In this document: in pieces, positions 50,740 to 59,534 of the stretch
How the letters are laid out: every line of letters begins with the position of its first letter
How positions within the stretch are numbered: the first letter of the stretch is position 1
Source: Colias croceus
Taxonomy: Eukaryota; Arthropoda; Insecta; Lepidoptera; Pieridae
NCBI RefSeq assembly: GCF_905220415.1
Contig: NC_059568.1
Span: forward strand, 4,588,001 to 4,652,000
Direction of reading: 5' to 3'
DNA: 64,000 nt
Program-made: the position numbers and the translations under genes
The notes under the pieces: model-generated
What the model was told of the DNA's origin: nothing
The model's input: only the letters and a program-made list of their open reading frames with translations
Databases searched by the model: none

Positions 50740-50912
50740 GTGCAAGTTCTTAAAATATTCTGAATTTTTTAATGTTTTATGGACTCTCTAAGATATTTTA
50801 TACGATCTGGCCAAATGTCGATGACCAAATCGTGAAACGTTGACGATTTAACGATCTGATCAAACTATGTTGGCCATTTCATGAAATGAGCAAATCTACG
50901 ATATGGCCACGA
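50740..50912 (-). mobile_element. partial copy of the 7358-8984 TIR transposon
   Basis: The reverse complement follows the left part of 7358-8984: 'cgtggccatatcgtagattt', 'gatcgttaaatcgtcaacgt' and 'gccagatcgtataaaatat', then across 'gagtccataaaacattaaa' without the nested LINE. It lacks the 38-bp hairpin module of the other copy. Similarity fades below about 50740; the far TIR is not seen. Confidence 0.6.
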
Positions 50913-51002
50913 TAATAAATATGGAAATTCATAAAACCGTTCTAGCTAGTAGTTCTAGCGTAGCTAGACCGACCATACGCATTACGCACCTTTAAAACAA
51001 CG

Positions 51003-51045
51003 TGGCTGGTCGCGAATGACGATGAACGTCATTCGCGACCAGCCA
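51003..51045. repeat. perfect GC-rich hairpin, 19-bp arms
   Basis: TGGCTGGTCGCGAATGACG (51003-51021) is followed after ATGAA by its exact inverse (51027-51045). It is unusually GC-rich for this AT-rich DNA. No repeat family recognised. Confidence 0.7.
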
Positions 51046-51510
51046 GTAAAAGTTCTTCGTTAGAATACTTTAATTCGGCTAAAGTTTTGATTGATAAATA
51101 TTTAACATATATTCACACATTCGGAAGTCCAAAGTATTTATTTTTTTTTTTTTCGCTTCGTATTTTGGACTTTATTGTATTGGAGGAACTCTCGTTTGGA
51201 ACTACTAATTAATAAGTACTTTGGAATCTATTAAATCATAACAAAACATTATTTAAAAGATAAAAAACTGACTGTTTGTTTTTTCTTTCCACAGATCCCT
51301 CACCAAGACACAAGAAGGTCTTATCTTCCAATACTTTATAAATAGGTAACAAAGATAAAAAGTAATATAGAATAATCCTTCGGTAGTTCAAGAGATTCTT
51401 ATTATACTAACATTCGATTATAAGTATTTACTTGCGATTTATAAGTGGACAAAACCTGACCACTTCTGAAAAGCCTTCTGTACAAAAAGTGATGCCATGG
51501 AAAGACCAAA

Positions 51511-51515
51511 ACCGT
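51511..51515. repeat. target site duplication, left copy (BEL/Pao)
   Basis: accgt directly precedes the 5' LTR and recurs at 58794-58798 directly after the 3' LTR. Five base pairs is usual for BEL/Pao integration. Confidence 0.85.
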
Positions 51516-52098
51516 TGTTACGGACGACAACCTAATCCTATAATGTAAATAGTCTCACCACCTGTAATTGTCTAAGTAGTTTTATTGTTTAATGTCATTC
51601 GTGTGTTTTATTATATACAGTTTTAAAGTTTTATTTGTGTTATTAATGTGTAATTCAATTAGAGAATTTTATATTTTATCATTGTATGTAACGTAGTAAT
51701 GTATTCGGTAGACGCACGATAGTTTTGCCACCGTCGGGTGTATACTCTGTAAAAATGCACCTCTAGCCTACGGGGTACGGCGTCTTACCCACCGTCGGGA
51801 GTAATCCCTATAGTTTTGTATAAAGAAGGCGACTTTTGACCGTAAAAACACACCACTCATCACTAGTCAAGAGCTCGTCACTTGAGCAACAGCAAGAAGC
51901 AAGAAGTCTCGCGGTCAACAGTCGTCGCTCAGTATACCTACCGCTATTGTAAATAGTAAGAAGAAATTGTACGTCGTTATTAAGGAGAAATTGTAAGTCG
52001 TTATTAAGGAGAAATTGTACGTCGTTATTAAGAAGAAATACAGTCCATTGAATAAAGAAAAGGAGGGTTTTAATTGCATCCCCAATTGGCCCCCCATA
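51516..52098 (+). mobile_element. 5' LTR of BEL/Pao element
   Basis: 583 bp, beginning TGTTACGG and ending CCCCATA; the 3' LTR has the same length. By eye the two differ at one base, A against C, in the second unit of an internal tandem repeat. A TATAAAG box at 51819-51825 is a plausible promoter and AATAAA at 52051-52056 a plausible polyadenylation signal. As the 5' LTR it should drive plus-strand transcription of the element. Confidence 0.9.
51963..52034 (+). repeat. 24-bp tandem repeat, three units, in 5' LTR
   Basis: Three units of 'gaaattgtacgtcgttatta' plus four bases lie head to tail (51963-51986, 51987-52010 and 52011-52034). The middle unit here has 'gtaagtcg' instead of 'gtacgtcg'. 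The same array is in the 3' LTR at 58658-58729. The position, after the TATA box and before AATAAA, suggests the R/U5 region. Confidence 0.85.
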
Positions 52099-52739
52099 GA
52101 GGTTGGCCCTTCGGAAGCCGGATAAAGAAGAAACCGGTACGAGCAGTGAGAAGACCTGGTTGAAGACCGAAGAGACCCAAGTAACATCAAGATCACCCAA
52201 CGGTGCGACGGGCAGGCGTTTGCGGTGCAGAGCAGCGCAACGAGTCAGCGCAGCGAGCCAGCACAGCGAGCAACGCAGCGAGTCAGCGCAACGAGTCAGC
52301 GCAGCGAGTCAGCGGCATCGGGGTGATCCAGCTTCAATTAAAAAACGTGGTTTTCACCGCGCCTCTAATTCACAGCACCTAACGGTGTCAAACGCTGTGA
52401 ATTCAGAGCTTAACGCTGTTGCAAGACAGTGGTGCGGTGTGTGGTGTGACACTGCCGGTTCAGTCAAAAGACGCGACGGGCGTCGAACCGAAAAGCACTG
52501 CTACGCCGGTAAGGTGTTGGACGGTATTGGGACCGGACTGTAGGTACTGCCAAAAGCATCGGACATTCCCGCCGGTGACAGAGCACCCAGTACTTTCCAG
52601 CACTCTCTGCCGGGTAGGTCCTCCCTTTCCTATCCTTATATTCCATCCCTGAAGGAGCATATCTCGGTGCGAGCCGAGCCCTCCTGAAGGTCTGCTAGGG
52701 CCAGTTAGGCAGGTAGGGGGGCACCAGCGCCCGAAGAAG
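52099..52739 (+). other. BEL/Pao leader with possible primer-binding site
   Basis: 641 bp between the 5' LTR and the Gag-Pol start. A TGG-starting stretch at 52104-52121 (TGGCCCTTCGGAAGCCGG) is where a tRNA primer-binding site is expected; I could not identify the tRNA. At about 52231-52314 there is a degenerate array of 'agcgcaacgagtc' / 'agcgcagcgagtc' units. Short frames here are probably leader sequence rather than genes. Packaging signals would be expected in this region but none can be recognised. Confidence 0.5.
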
Positions 52740-55700
52740 ATGCCAACAACGCGCAGTCAGACTACGGGGGACGCGAATAGGGTACACGCCGAAGGTCCTG
52801 CGTCGGCATCGGCCGACACCTTTGAAGTCCCGGACACACACGTTGGTATAGGGACGACGACACCCGCGATGACGACACCCGCGACGATTGTAGGAACGCA
52901 AGCTAGGCGCACCGCGGCGCCATCGGTTAGATCACAACGCTCGTCGGCGAGCGTAGCGGCTAGGATCAAACGGCGAGAGTTAGAAACCGCGGAAAAGTTA
53001 GCTGCGTTTAGGCGGGAAGAGCTACGCATCGAGGCCGATTTAGAACGGAAACGACTCGAGGCGGACGTCGTCGATATTCGGGAAGAAACAGATAGGGAGA
53101 GCGTTGAGGGAGAGATTATTAAACATCGCGTGAATGATTGGTTAGAGCACAGTATGCCACGGGGGGAGTCGGAAATCCCCAGAGCCGCGATAGGAGCAGG
53201 GGCGAAGACGCCGCGGAACCACTCGCCAGAGGCACGGCGGAGTATGACAGGGATTCGCGAGCTGACGTCTCGTCGCGTACCGGGTAGGCATAGGGACCAA
53301 CAATCACCGTCGCCACGACGACAGAGCGATATAGAAAAACTCGCGGTTACGTTAGAGCAGCTAACAAGGAATCGACCGCCACCAAGGCAAGCTATGGAGT
53401 TGCCAGGCTTTAACGGGGCCCCGGGCGAATGGCTACCGTTTAAAGCAGCGTATGTAGAAACAAACGCGCAGTATAAGTTCACGGCAAGCGAGAATATAGC
53501 ACGCTTAAGGTCTTGCTTAAAAGGAGAAGCTAGGCAAGCCGTATCCGCGTTATTGTTTACAGCGAACGACCCGGACGTTATACTAAAAACGTTAGAACAA
53601 TGTTTCGGACGACCAGAGGTTATTATAGATAACGCGTTAGAGGACATTAAGCATCTGCCGCGTTTAGGGACCACGCCCAACGAAATAAATCAGTTCGCGA
53701 TAAAGTTGCAAAATATAGTCACGGTAATATCGTGTTTAGATGAGCGAGGATACTTGCAAAACCCGATGTTAGCACGAACTGTGGTAGACAAGTTGAGCCC
53801 GCACATGCGATCACGCTGGTGCGATTACGCGGAGGACAACGGAAATTACGCGGAGCCAGAGATCACGACACTATCACGCTTCCTTATGCGAGAGGCGGAT
53901 AGGAGTCTAAGGCACACTTTCGCGTCCTCGGGGCTCGCTATAGGTGGTCGAAACATCGGTAGGTATAACGAGCCGGTACAACGTAACGAACGCAAACCGA
54001 TGAAAGTATACGCCACCGCGGCGGTGGAGAGTAAGGACGTATGCTTTTGTTGCGGGGCGGAGCATAAGACGTTTACATGTAAAAAGCTATTAGCAATGCC
54101 GGTTCAAAAGCGATGGGAATGGGCGAAAGAGACGCACATATGCTTCCAGTGCATGAATAGCAAGCACAAACGTTTTCGGTGCAAGGCAAAACGCTGTGGC
54201 GTGGAGGAGTGCCGAGAGGGCCATCACGCGTTATTGCATTTGAAGAAAAATAGCGAACAGGAAAACGAACAAAGTGAGGACGTAGCCGTACATACCGCGT
54301 CAGTCCACGCCACGACGGCTCGCAGTAAGGTTCTACTTAAGGTTTGTCCGATCACCGTCAGAGGCGCTGGCGGGGAAGTAGAGACGTACGCATTACTGGA
54401 CGAAGGGTCCACAGTCACCTTGATAGACGATGAACTCGCAAACATCGTACGCGCACAGGGGCCAACGCAGCCGTTAAGTATAAGAGGAATCTCGTCTGCT
54501 ACGAATGAGAGCGAAAGCAGGAAAGTAGAGATTAGTATACGCGGTCGCGGCCAGAGCGATTTCAAACGACTAAAGGCGCATACAATGAAAGATTTGCGTA
54601 TCGGGAGTCAGACGGTGCGAGCCGAGTATCTAGTGCACTCGCACCTAACATCATTAAGGGCACGTGACTTATGCTACGAGAACGCGACGCCGAAAGTACT
54701 GATTGGCACAGACAACTGGCACCTAATCGTTTCGCGACGCTTATTGGTCGGCGGAAAGGATGAACCGGCGGCGTCATTTACCCAGTTAGGTTGGGTCATC
54801 CACGGGACCGCGCCGCGCCGATCAATAACGCGGGACGATGAGACGGTGTTGCACGTCGTAAGCAATAACGAATTTAAAAGTAATTCAGCGGACGAAAACC
54901 TACACGATAGAGTGGAAGCACACTTCGGAATAGACGCGTTAGGTATTTCGATGCGCGTGAAACCGTGCGAGGTGGACGAACGCGCGGTAAGAGCCTTCGA
55001 ATCATCGGTCGCGCTGAGGGACGGGCATTATGAGGTGGGACTGCCTTGGAGGAATAGAGATATAATAATGCCACCCAGCTACGAAGCGGCCCGGCGACGA
55101 TTACAAGGCATTGAGTTGAAAATGGATAGATCGCCGTCTTTCAAAGCGGACTATACGGCGCAAATAGACCGGCTCATCAAAGAGGGATACGCCACGAAGT
55201 GTGAGGGCAGCGCGCACGCGACGCACGAGCAAGACGCGCGTCTTTGGTACTTGCCGCATTTTGCGGTAACGAACCCGAATAAGCCGGGTAAGACGCGGCT
55301 AGTATTCGACGCAGCAGCGCGCGTGGGAGGCCGCTGCCTCAATGACGTATTATTAGATGGGCCCGACTTGCTGCAATCGCTCAACGGCGTATTATTTCGC
55401 TTCCGGGAACGGCCAGTGGCAGTATCAGCCGACATAAGAGATATGTTTTTAAGAATAAAAATACGTCCGGAAGACGTGGCGGTGCAACATTTTCTGTGGC
55501 GAGGGGACGACAGAGTAGGTCCGCCACAGAAATATGTTATGACGTCAATGATATTCGGAGCGAGGAGTTCGCCTTTCTTAGCGCACAGCGTGCGAAATAA
55601 GTGCGCCCAAGACCATCGAGAATCCCACGCACTGGCTTACGAGGCCATAACGTTCAATCACTATATGGACGACTGGCTGGACAGTTTCGGCTCAACGGAG

Positions 55701-58238
55701 GTGGCCGCCCACACCATACGGGAGGTGAGAGAAGTTTACGAGCGCGCAGGTTTTCATCTGGCAGGATGGAGCGCGAACGTAGAGGAAATACTCGCTTCTG
55801 TAGGTAGAGAGGATAGGGCCGGCGCTCCGCGTGAGCTAGGTGCCAACGCCCACGCATACGAGAAGACATTAGGTATCTTGTGGTTGTCGGGTAGCGATGA
55901 GTTAGCGTTTAATACGGCGATGAATAGGATTCCGAGCGATATCAAGAACGGGCAACGCGTACCAACGAAGCGAGAGGCGCTAGCGACAGTCATGGCATTA
56001 TTCGACCCGCTCGGCTTGCTGAGTCCGTATACGGTCACGGCTAAGATCATGCTGCAAGGGCTGTGGCGCAAGCAAGTAGCGTGGGACGAACCATTGCCCG
56101 TCGAAGAAGCGGAAGCCTTTTGCGAATGGCTAGCAGATATACGGTACATAGAAGCGTTGAGATTGCCGCGCTGTTACGAGAAAAAGGATATAGCGAGTAG
56201 ACAGTTGCACGTTTTTTGCGATGCGAGTGAGCAAGCGTACGCGGCGGTAGCTTATTGGCGATTCGTAAACCACGACGGTAGCGTGTCCGTGTCACTGATC
56301 GCGGGGAAAGCCAGAGTGGCTCCAATGAAAGCGCAAACGATACCGCGGCTCGAGCTGCAAGCGTGTCTAATAGGCGCACGCTTAGCGGATGCGATTGTAC
56401 GTGAACACCGTGAGTCGTGCGAAGCAACGTTCTGGAGCGATTCTAAAACCGCGTTGCATTGGATAAGGAACGAATCCGCGCGATACACGCCGTACGTAGC
56501 GCACAGGCTTACTGAGATCACCGAGTTAACAAACGCAAAGCAGTGGCGATGGGTACCAACGGACAAGAATGTAGCGGACGCAGCCACACGAGCAGGAAAT
56601 ACCGCACTCACAAGCACGAACAGCTGGTTTAGGGGACCGCGATTCCTATTAGAATCGCCCGACACGTGGCCCCAAGAGAGCGTAGGAAAATCAATAACAA
56701 TTTCAAGCGAAATCGTAGCGCACGCGACGGAAGTAACGCCGCTAATAGACGTCACGCGGTTCTCGTCGTATACGCGGTGCACAAGAACGTTAGCACGAGT
56801 CCTGTTGTTTGTCGCGAAATGCCGCAAACAACCGAAATGCCTGGACGTAACGTTAATCGAGCAAGCGGAGCGATTGTTATTAAAGCAGGCGCAACGAGAA
56901 AGCTTCGCAGATGAAATCAAGGCGCTCGAGTGCGGCAGAGGCGTCCCGCGCACTAGCCGCGCGTTTAAGTTGAACGTTTGTGTAGACGAAGACGGGTTAT
57001 TGCGCTTGAGAGGACGGATTAACGCAGCCGACGTTCCGGAAATTAGAAAACGGCCGGTCCTACTCGATGGCAAGCACCCGCTCACACGTCTTATCGTTCT
57101 CAAGGAACACCGTGAAAACGCTCACATCGGTCGCGAACACGTAGTAAATAATTTACGGCAAAAATATTGGGTGATAGGCATACGCGCCGTAGTAAAATCA
57201 GTTATAAGTAAATGTGTCACATGCACGGTGAAGAGACGCAACCCAAGTGTGCCCATAAAGGGCAACCTACCGCGGGTACGACTAGACATGTATTCCCGTC
57301 CATTCGCGAGTACAGGGGTAGATTGTTTCGGCCCGATGACGGTCACGGTAGGTAGGCGCAGAGAGAAACGGTGGGGAATGCTATTCACGTGTATGACGAC
57401 GCGCGCGATACATTTAGAAATTTTACATAGTTTGAGTACGGACTCAGCCATAATGGCATTGCGTAGGATGGCCGCGCGACGCGGATGGCCAGCGGTTATA
57501 ATGAGCGATAACGGTACTAACTTTCGCGGCTCCGACGTCGAATTAAGACGCGCCTACGCAGAGTGGCTTCCAGAGTTGGAAGGATGCGCGCTGGGAAGAA
57601 GAACGAAGTGGAGGTTCATCGACCCGGGCGCACCCAACCAAGGGGGTAGCTGGGAACGACAAATTCGTACAGTAAAGAGCGCATTGTCAGTTATATTGAA
57701 TGAACAAGCACCCCGGGACGAAGTGCTACAGACGTTGATGAACGAGGTCGAGTTCACAGTAAACTCGCGACCGCTTACGCACGTTTCCGTCGACCCTGAA
57801 GACCCAGAGGCGTTAACTCCGAACCACTTCTTACTAGGAACGGCAGACGGTATGCCAGTGTTAGGATCCAGTAACCGGTTAGATAAGCGGGTTTGGCGAG
57901 TTTCGCAAGCGTTAGCCGACGCTTTCTGGGCTAGATGGGTTAGGGAATATTTGCCTACGCTTACACCTAGGGGAGACGCGGTACGGTCGACACCAAACGT
58001 CAAGGAAGGGGACGTAGTGTTGATAACAGACGGAATATTACCGGGCAACGTGTGGCCTCTAGGGCAAGTAGAACGTGTGTACGAAGGGACGGACAAGGTG
58101 GTGCGAAGCGCCGACGTAAGGACCAAGGGGGGGATTTTTAGGCGACCCGTGAGGAGGTTAGTCGTCCTCCCGATAAATGAAGGCTCCGAGGTTCTGCGCC
58201 GGGGGGAGGATGTTACGGACGACAACCTAATCCTATAA
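52740..58238 (+). CDS. BEL/Pao Gag-Pol polyprotein, intact
   Basis: 1832 codons without a break, starting AAGAAGATGCC. A charged, probably coiled-coil region (residues about 72-135) is followed by a DUF1759-type Gag domain (about 215-390), CCHC zinc knuckles (C435-C447, C468-C471-H476-C481, and C486-C491 with following histidines), then an aspartic protease with 'ALLDEGSTVTLID' (D554). The reverse transcriptase has D898 in 'VSADIRDMF' and YMDD at 975-978. RNase H shows D1161, E1205, D1234 and D1290. The integrase has an HHCC-type zinc site (H1462/H1467, C1492/C1495) and a DDE core (D1528, D1590, E1639). A DUF5641-like C-terminal domain lies at about 1717-1812. Gag and Pol are in one frame, as is usual for BEL/Pao. 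No envelope frame follows. The last 9 codons and the stop lie inside the 3' LTR. GC content and CpG use are far above the surroundings. All catalytic residues I can check are present, so it may be functional. Confidence 0.95.
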   Translation: MPTTRSQTTGDANRVHAEGPASASADTFEVPDTHVGIGTTTPAMTTPATIVGTQARRTAAPSVRSQRSSASVAARIKRRELETAEKLAAFRREELRIEADLERKRLEADVVDIREETDRESVEGEIIKHRVNDWLEHSMPRGESEIPRAAIGAGAKTPRNHSPEARRSMTGIRELTSRRVPGRHRDQQSPSPRRQSDIEKLAVTLEQLTRNRPPPRQAMELPGFNGAPGEWLPFKAAYVETNAQYKFTASENIARLRSCLKGEARQAVSALLFTANDPDVILKTLEQCFGRPEVIIDNALEDIKHLPRLGTTPNEINQFAIKLQNIVTVISCLDERGYLQNPMLARTVVDKLSPHMRSRWCDYAEDNGNYAEPEITTLSRFLMREADRSLRHTFASSGLAIGGRNIGRYNEPVQRNERKPMKVYATAAVESKDVCFCCGAEHKTFTCKKLLAMPVQKRWEWAKETHICFQCMNSKHKRFRCKAKRCGVEECREGHHALLHLKKNSEQENEQSEDVAVHTASVHATTARSKVLLKVCPITVRGAGGEVETYALLDEGSTVTLIDDELANIVRAQGPTQPLSIRGISSATNESESRKVEISIRGRGQSDFKRLKAHTMKDLRIGSQTVRAEYLVHSHLTSLRARDLCYENATPKVLIGTDNWHLIVSRRLLVGGKDEPAASFTQLGWVIHGTAPRRSITRDDETVLHVVSNNEFKSNSADENLHDRVEAHFGIDALGISMRVKPCEVDERAVRAFESSVALRDGHYEVGLPWRNRDIIMPPSYEAARRRLQGIELKMDRSPSFKADYTAQIDRLIKEGYATKCEGSAHATHEQDARLWYLPHFAVTNPNKPGKTRLVFDAAARVGGRCLNDVLLDGPDLLQSLNGVLFRFRERPVAVSADIRDMFLRIKIRPEDVAVQHFLWRGDDRVGPPQKYVMTSMIFGARSSPFLAHSVRNKCAQDHRESHALAYEAITFNHYMDDWLDSFGSTEVAAHTIREVREVYERAGFHLAGWSANVEEILASVGREDRAGAPRELGANAHAYEKTLGILWLSGSDELAFNTAMNRIPSDIKNGQRVPTKREALATVMALFDPLGLLSPYTVTAKIMLQGLWRKQVAWDEPLPVEEAEAFCEWLADIRYIEALRLPRCYEKKDIASRQLHVFCDASEQAYAAVAYWRFVNHDGSVSVSLIAGKARVAPMKAQTIPRLELQACLIGARLADAIVREHRESCEATFWSDSKTALHWIRNESARYTPYVAHRLTEITELTNAKQWRWVPTDKNVADAATRAGNTALTSTNSWFRGPRFLLESPDTWPQESVGKSITISSEIVAHATEVTPLIDVTRFSSYTRCTRTLARVLLFVAKCRKQPKCLDVTLIEQAERLLLKQAQRESFADEIKALECGRGVPRTSRAFKLNVCVDEDGLLRLRGRINAADVPEIRKRPVLLDGKHPLTRLIVLKEHRENAHIGREHVVNNLRQKYWVIGIRAVVKSVISKCVTCTVKRRNPSVPIKGNLPRVRLDMYSRPFASTGVDCFGPMTVTVGRRREKRWGMLFTCMTTRAIHLEILHSLSTDSAIMALRRMAARRGWPAVIMSDNGTNFRGSDVELRRAYAEWLPELEGCALGRRTKWRFIDPGAPNQGGSWERQIRTVKSALSVILNEQAPRDEVLQTLMNEVEFTVNSRPLTHVSVDPEDPEALTPNHFLLGTADGMPVLGSSNRLDKRVWRVSQALADAFWARWVREYLPTLTPRGDAVRSTPNVKEGDVVLITDGILPGNVWPLGQVERVYEGTDKVVRSADVRTKGGIFRRPVRRLVVLPINEGSEVLRRGEDVTDDNLIL
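58201..58210 (+). other. polypurine tract
   Basis: GGGGGGAGGA directly before the 3' LTR, the expected primer site for plus-strand DNA synthesis. It lies within the coding frame. Confidence 0.8.
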
Positions 58239-58793
58239 TGTAAATAGTCTCACCACCTGTAATTGTCTAAGTAGTTTTATTGTTTAATGTCATTCGTGTG
58301 TTTTATTATATACAGTTTTAAAGTTTTATTTGTGTTATTAATGTGTAATTCAATTAGAGAATTTTATATTTTATCATTGTATGTAACGTAGTAATGTATT
58401 CGGTAGACGCACGATAGTTTTGCCACCGTCGGGTGTATACTCTGTAAAAATGCACCTCTAGCCTACGGGGTACGGCGTCTTACCCACCGTCGGGAGTAAT
58501 CCCTATAGTTTTGTATAAAGAAGGCGACTTTTGACCGTAAAAACACACCACTCATCACTAGTCAAGAGCTCGTCACTTGAGCAACAGCAAGAAGCAAGAA
58601 GTCTCGCGGTCAACAGTCGTCGCTCAGTATACCTACCGCTATTGTAAATAGTAAGAAGAAATTGTACGTCGTTATTAAGGAGAAATTGTACGTCGTTATT
58701 AAGGAGAAATTGTACGTCGTTATTAAGAAGAAATACAGTCCATTGAATAAAGAAAAGGAGGGTTTTAATTGCATCCCCAATTGGCCCCCCATA
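58211..58793 (+). mobile_element. 3' LTR of BEL/Pao element
   Basis: 583 bp, matching the 5' LTR except for one base seen. It contains the end of the Gag-Pol frame (58211-58238), the 24-bp tandem repeats (58658-58729) and AATAAA. Its own promoter would read outward towards the minus-strand exon at 58892-59098, in antisense. Confidence 0.9.
58658..58729 (+). repeat. 24-bp tandem repeat, three units, in 3' LTR
   Basis: The same array as at 51963-52034. All three units here carry 'gtacgtcg', so the A in the 5' LTR copy is the likely change. Confidence 0.85.
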
Positions 58794-58798
58794 ACCGT
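58794..58798. repeat. target site duplication, right copy (BEL/Pao)
   Basis: accgt, matching 51511-51515. It marks the 3' edge of the insertion. Confidence 0.85.
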
Positions 58799-58891
58799 CA
58801 TTATCAATATAAAGGCTGTGTTCCTAACATCATAATATGTAATGTAATAACATAATATAATAAAATGAAGATGTATTTATTTATATCTTAC

Positions 58892-59098
58892 CTTTGCATG
58901 GAAGGTGATCCCATACTCAAACGCACTGTCAGGGTGTAGTGGCTCCGTCGGGTCCAGCTCATCTTCACTGACTGGATCATAATCGTCTTTATTTTTCTTC
59001 TTAGCCCACTTCGCGAATAACTTCATGGGCACGCGCTTCCACGTTCGTGCATTTAAAAAAAAACGAACGTAACGTGTGTTTTTCCCGCGCTTAAACAT
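58892..59098 (-). CDS. first coding exon of a probable PTB/PID-domain adaptor protein
   Basis: The only convincing host exon. It runs 69 codons from ATG at 59098 to AAG at 58892, directly followed by a consensus donor (AAG|GTAAGA, 58891-58886), and ends in phase 0. The protein start is basic (MFKRGK...), with a lysine-rich 'KLFAKWAKKKNKDDYDP', an acidic 'VSEDELDPTE', and then 'PLHPDSAFEYGITFHAK'. The last part resembles the first strand of PTB domains, where 'GITF.AK' is normally followed by 'Y(L/I)GS' in adaptors such as NOS1AP or LDLRAP1/GULP types; a phase-0 junction right after AK would fit. An in-frame TGA at 59104-59102 bars an upstream start. The internal ATG at codon 25 is an alternative start. 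An acceptor-like 'tttctttgttacag' ends at 59146, so the exon may begin at 59145 with an untranslated part upstream. The next exon is not in view; it must lie at lower coordinates, across the BEL/Pao insertion. Which PTB gene it is remains open. Confidence 0.55.
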
Positions 59099-59105
59099 TG
59101 CTCAT
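59091..59105 (-). promoter_or_regulatory. overlapping 4-codon upstream ORF
   Basis: On the minus strand an ATG at 59105-59103 opens MSNV and stops at TAA (59093-59091). It overlaps the start of the adaptor exon in another frame. If the leader is transcribed as proposed, this minimal uORF could lower initiation at 59098 or favour the internal ATG. Inference only. Confidence 0.35.
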
Positions 59106-59534
59106 GATTGTAACACGGGGTTGAAAATGTCCGCTGCGATGCGTCCTGTAACAAAGAAATTGTTTTTAATAGGTATAAAGACTTACAGTGGTGCAGACGA
59201 AGCTACGTACCTATGGATTATTATTAAAATGAATCGACATATAGGTTACTTAGCAGTTAGCGTAAAACTCGGCTTTTTTAAACGTGTTTTAAGGCTCAAG
59301 GAAGGTTCTTGTGATGAAAAAAAAAACAGGGCAATGAAGAAAGAAGAGAAACTAAACTTCCATTTAAACTTTAATTTTACTAAAATAGAAACACCATCAA
59401 AAAGATCATCATTAAAACATGTCATAAAATAGAATTTTCTCTTTTATAAGTTGGTTAAAAGTATCTGTTAACACCGCCCAGTGTATTTGTCACTAAGCCG
59501 CTTAGCTCGAGACGACGGCAGTGATAGCGCAATC
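59106..59534. other. upstream flank of the adaptor exon
   Basis: Contains the possible splice acceptor at 59146 (minus strand). A 118-codon plus-strand frame at 59076-59432 overlaps the exon antisense; its lysine-rich 3' part is low in complexity and shows no domain, so I do not call it a gene. Confidence 0.4.

Noticed and set aside
52103..52543. 146-codon frame in the BEL/Pao leader
   Set aside because: Lies across the putative primer-binding site and the degenerate GC-rich array; no domain. The Gag-Pol frame at 52740 is complete without it.
52757..58225. Several long minus-strand frames across the BEL/Pao coding region (up to 307 codons)
   Set aside because: They are shadows caused by the GC-rich composition of the Gag-Pol frame and have no domain.
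59076..59432. 118-codon plus-strand frame overlapping the adaptor exon
   Set aside because: No recognisable domain, lysine-rich by AT composition, antisense to a better-supported exon.
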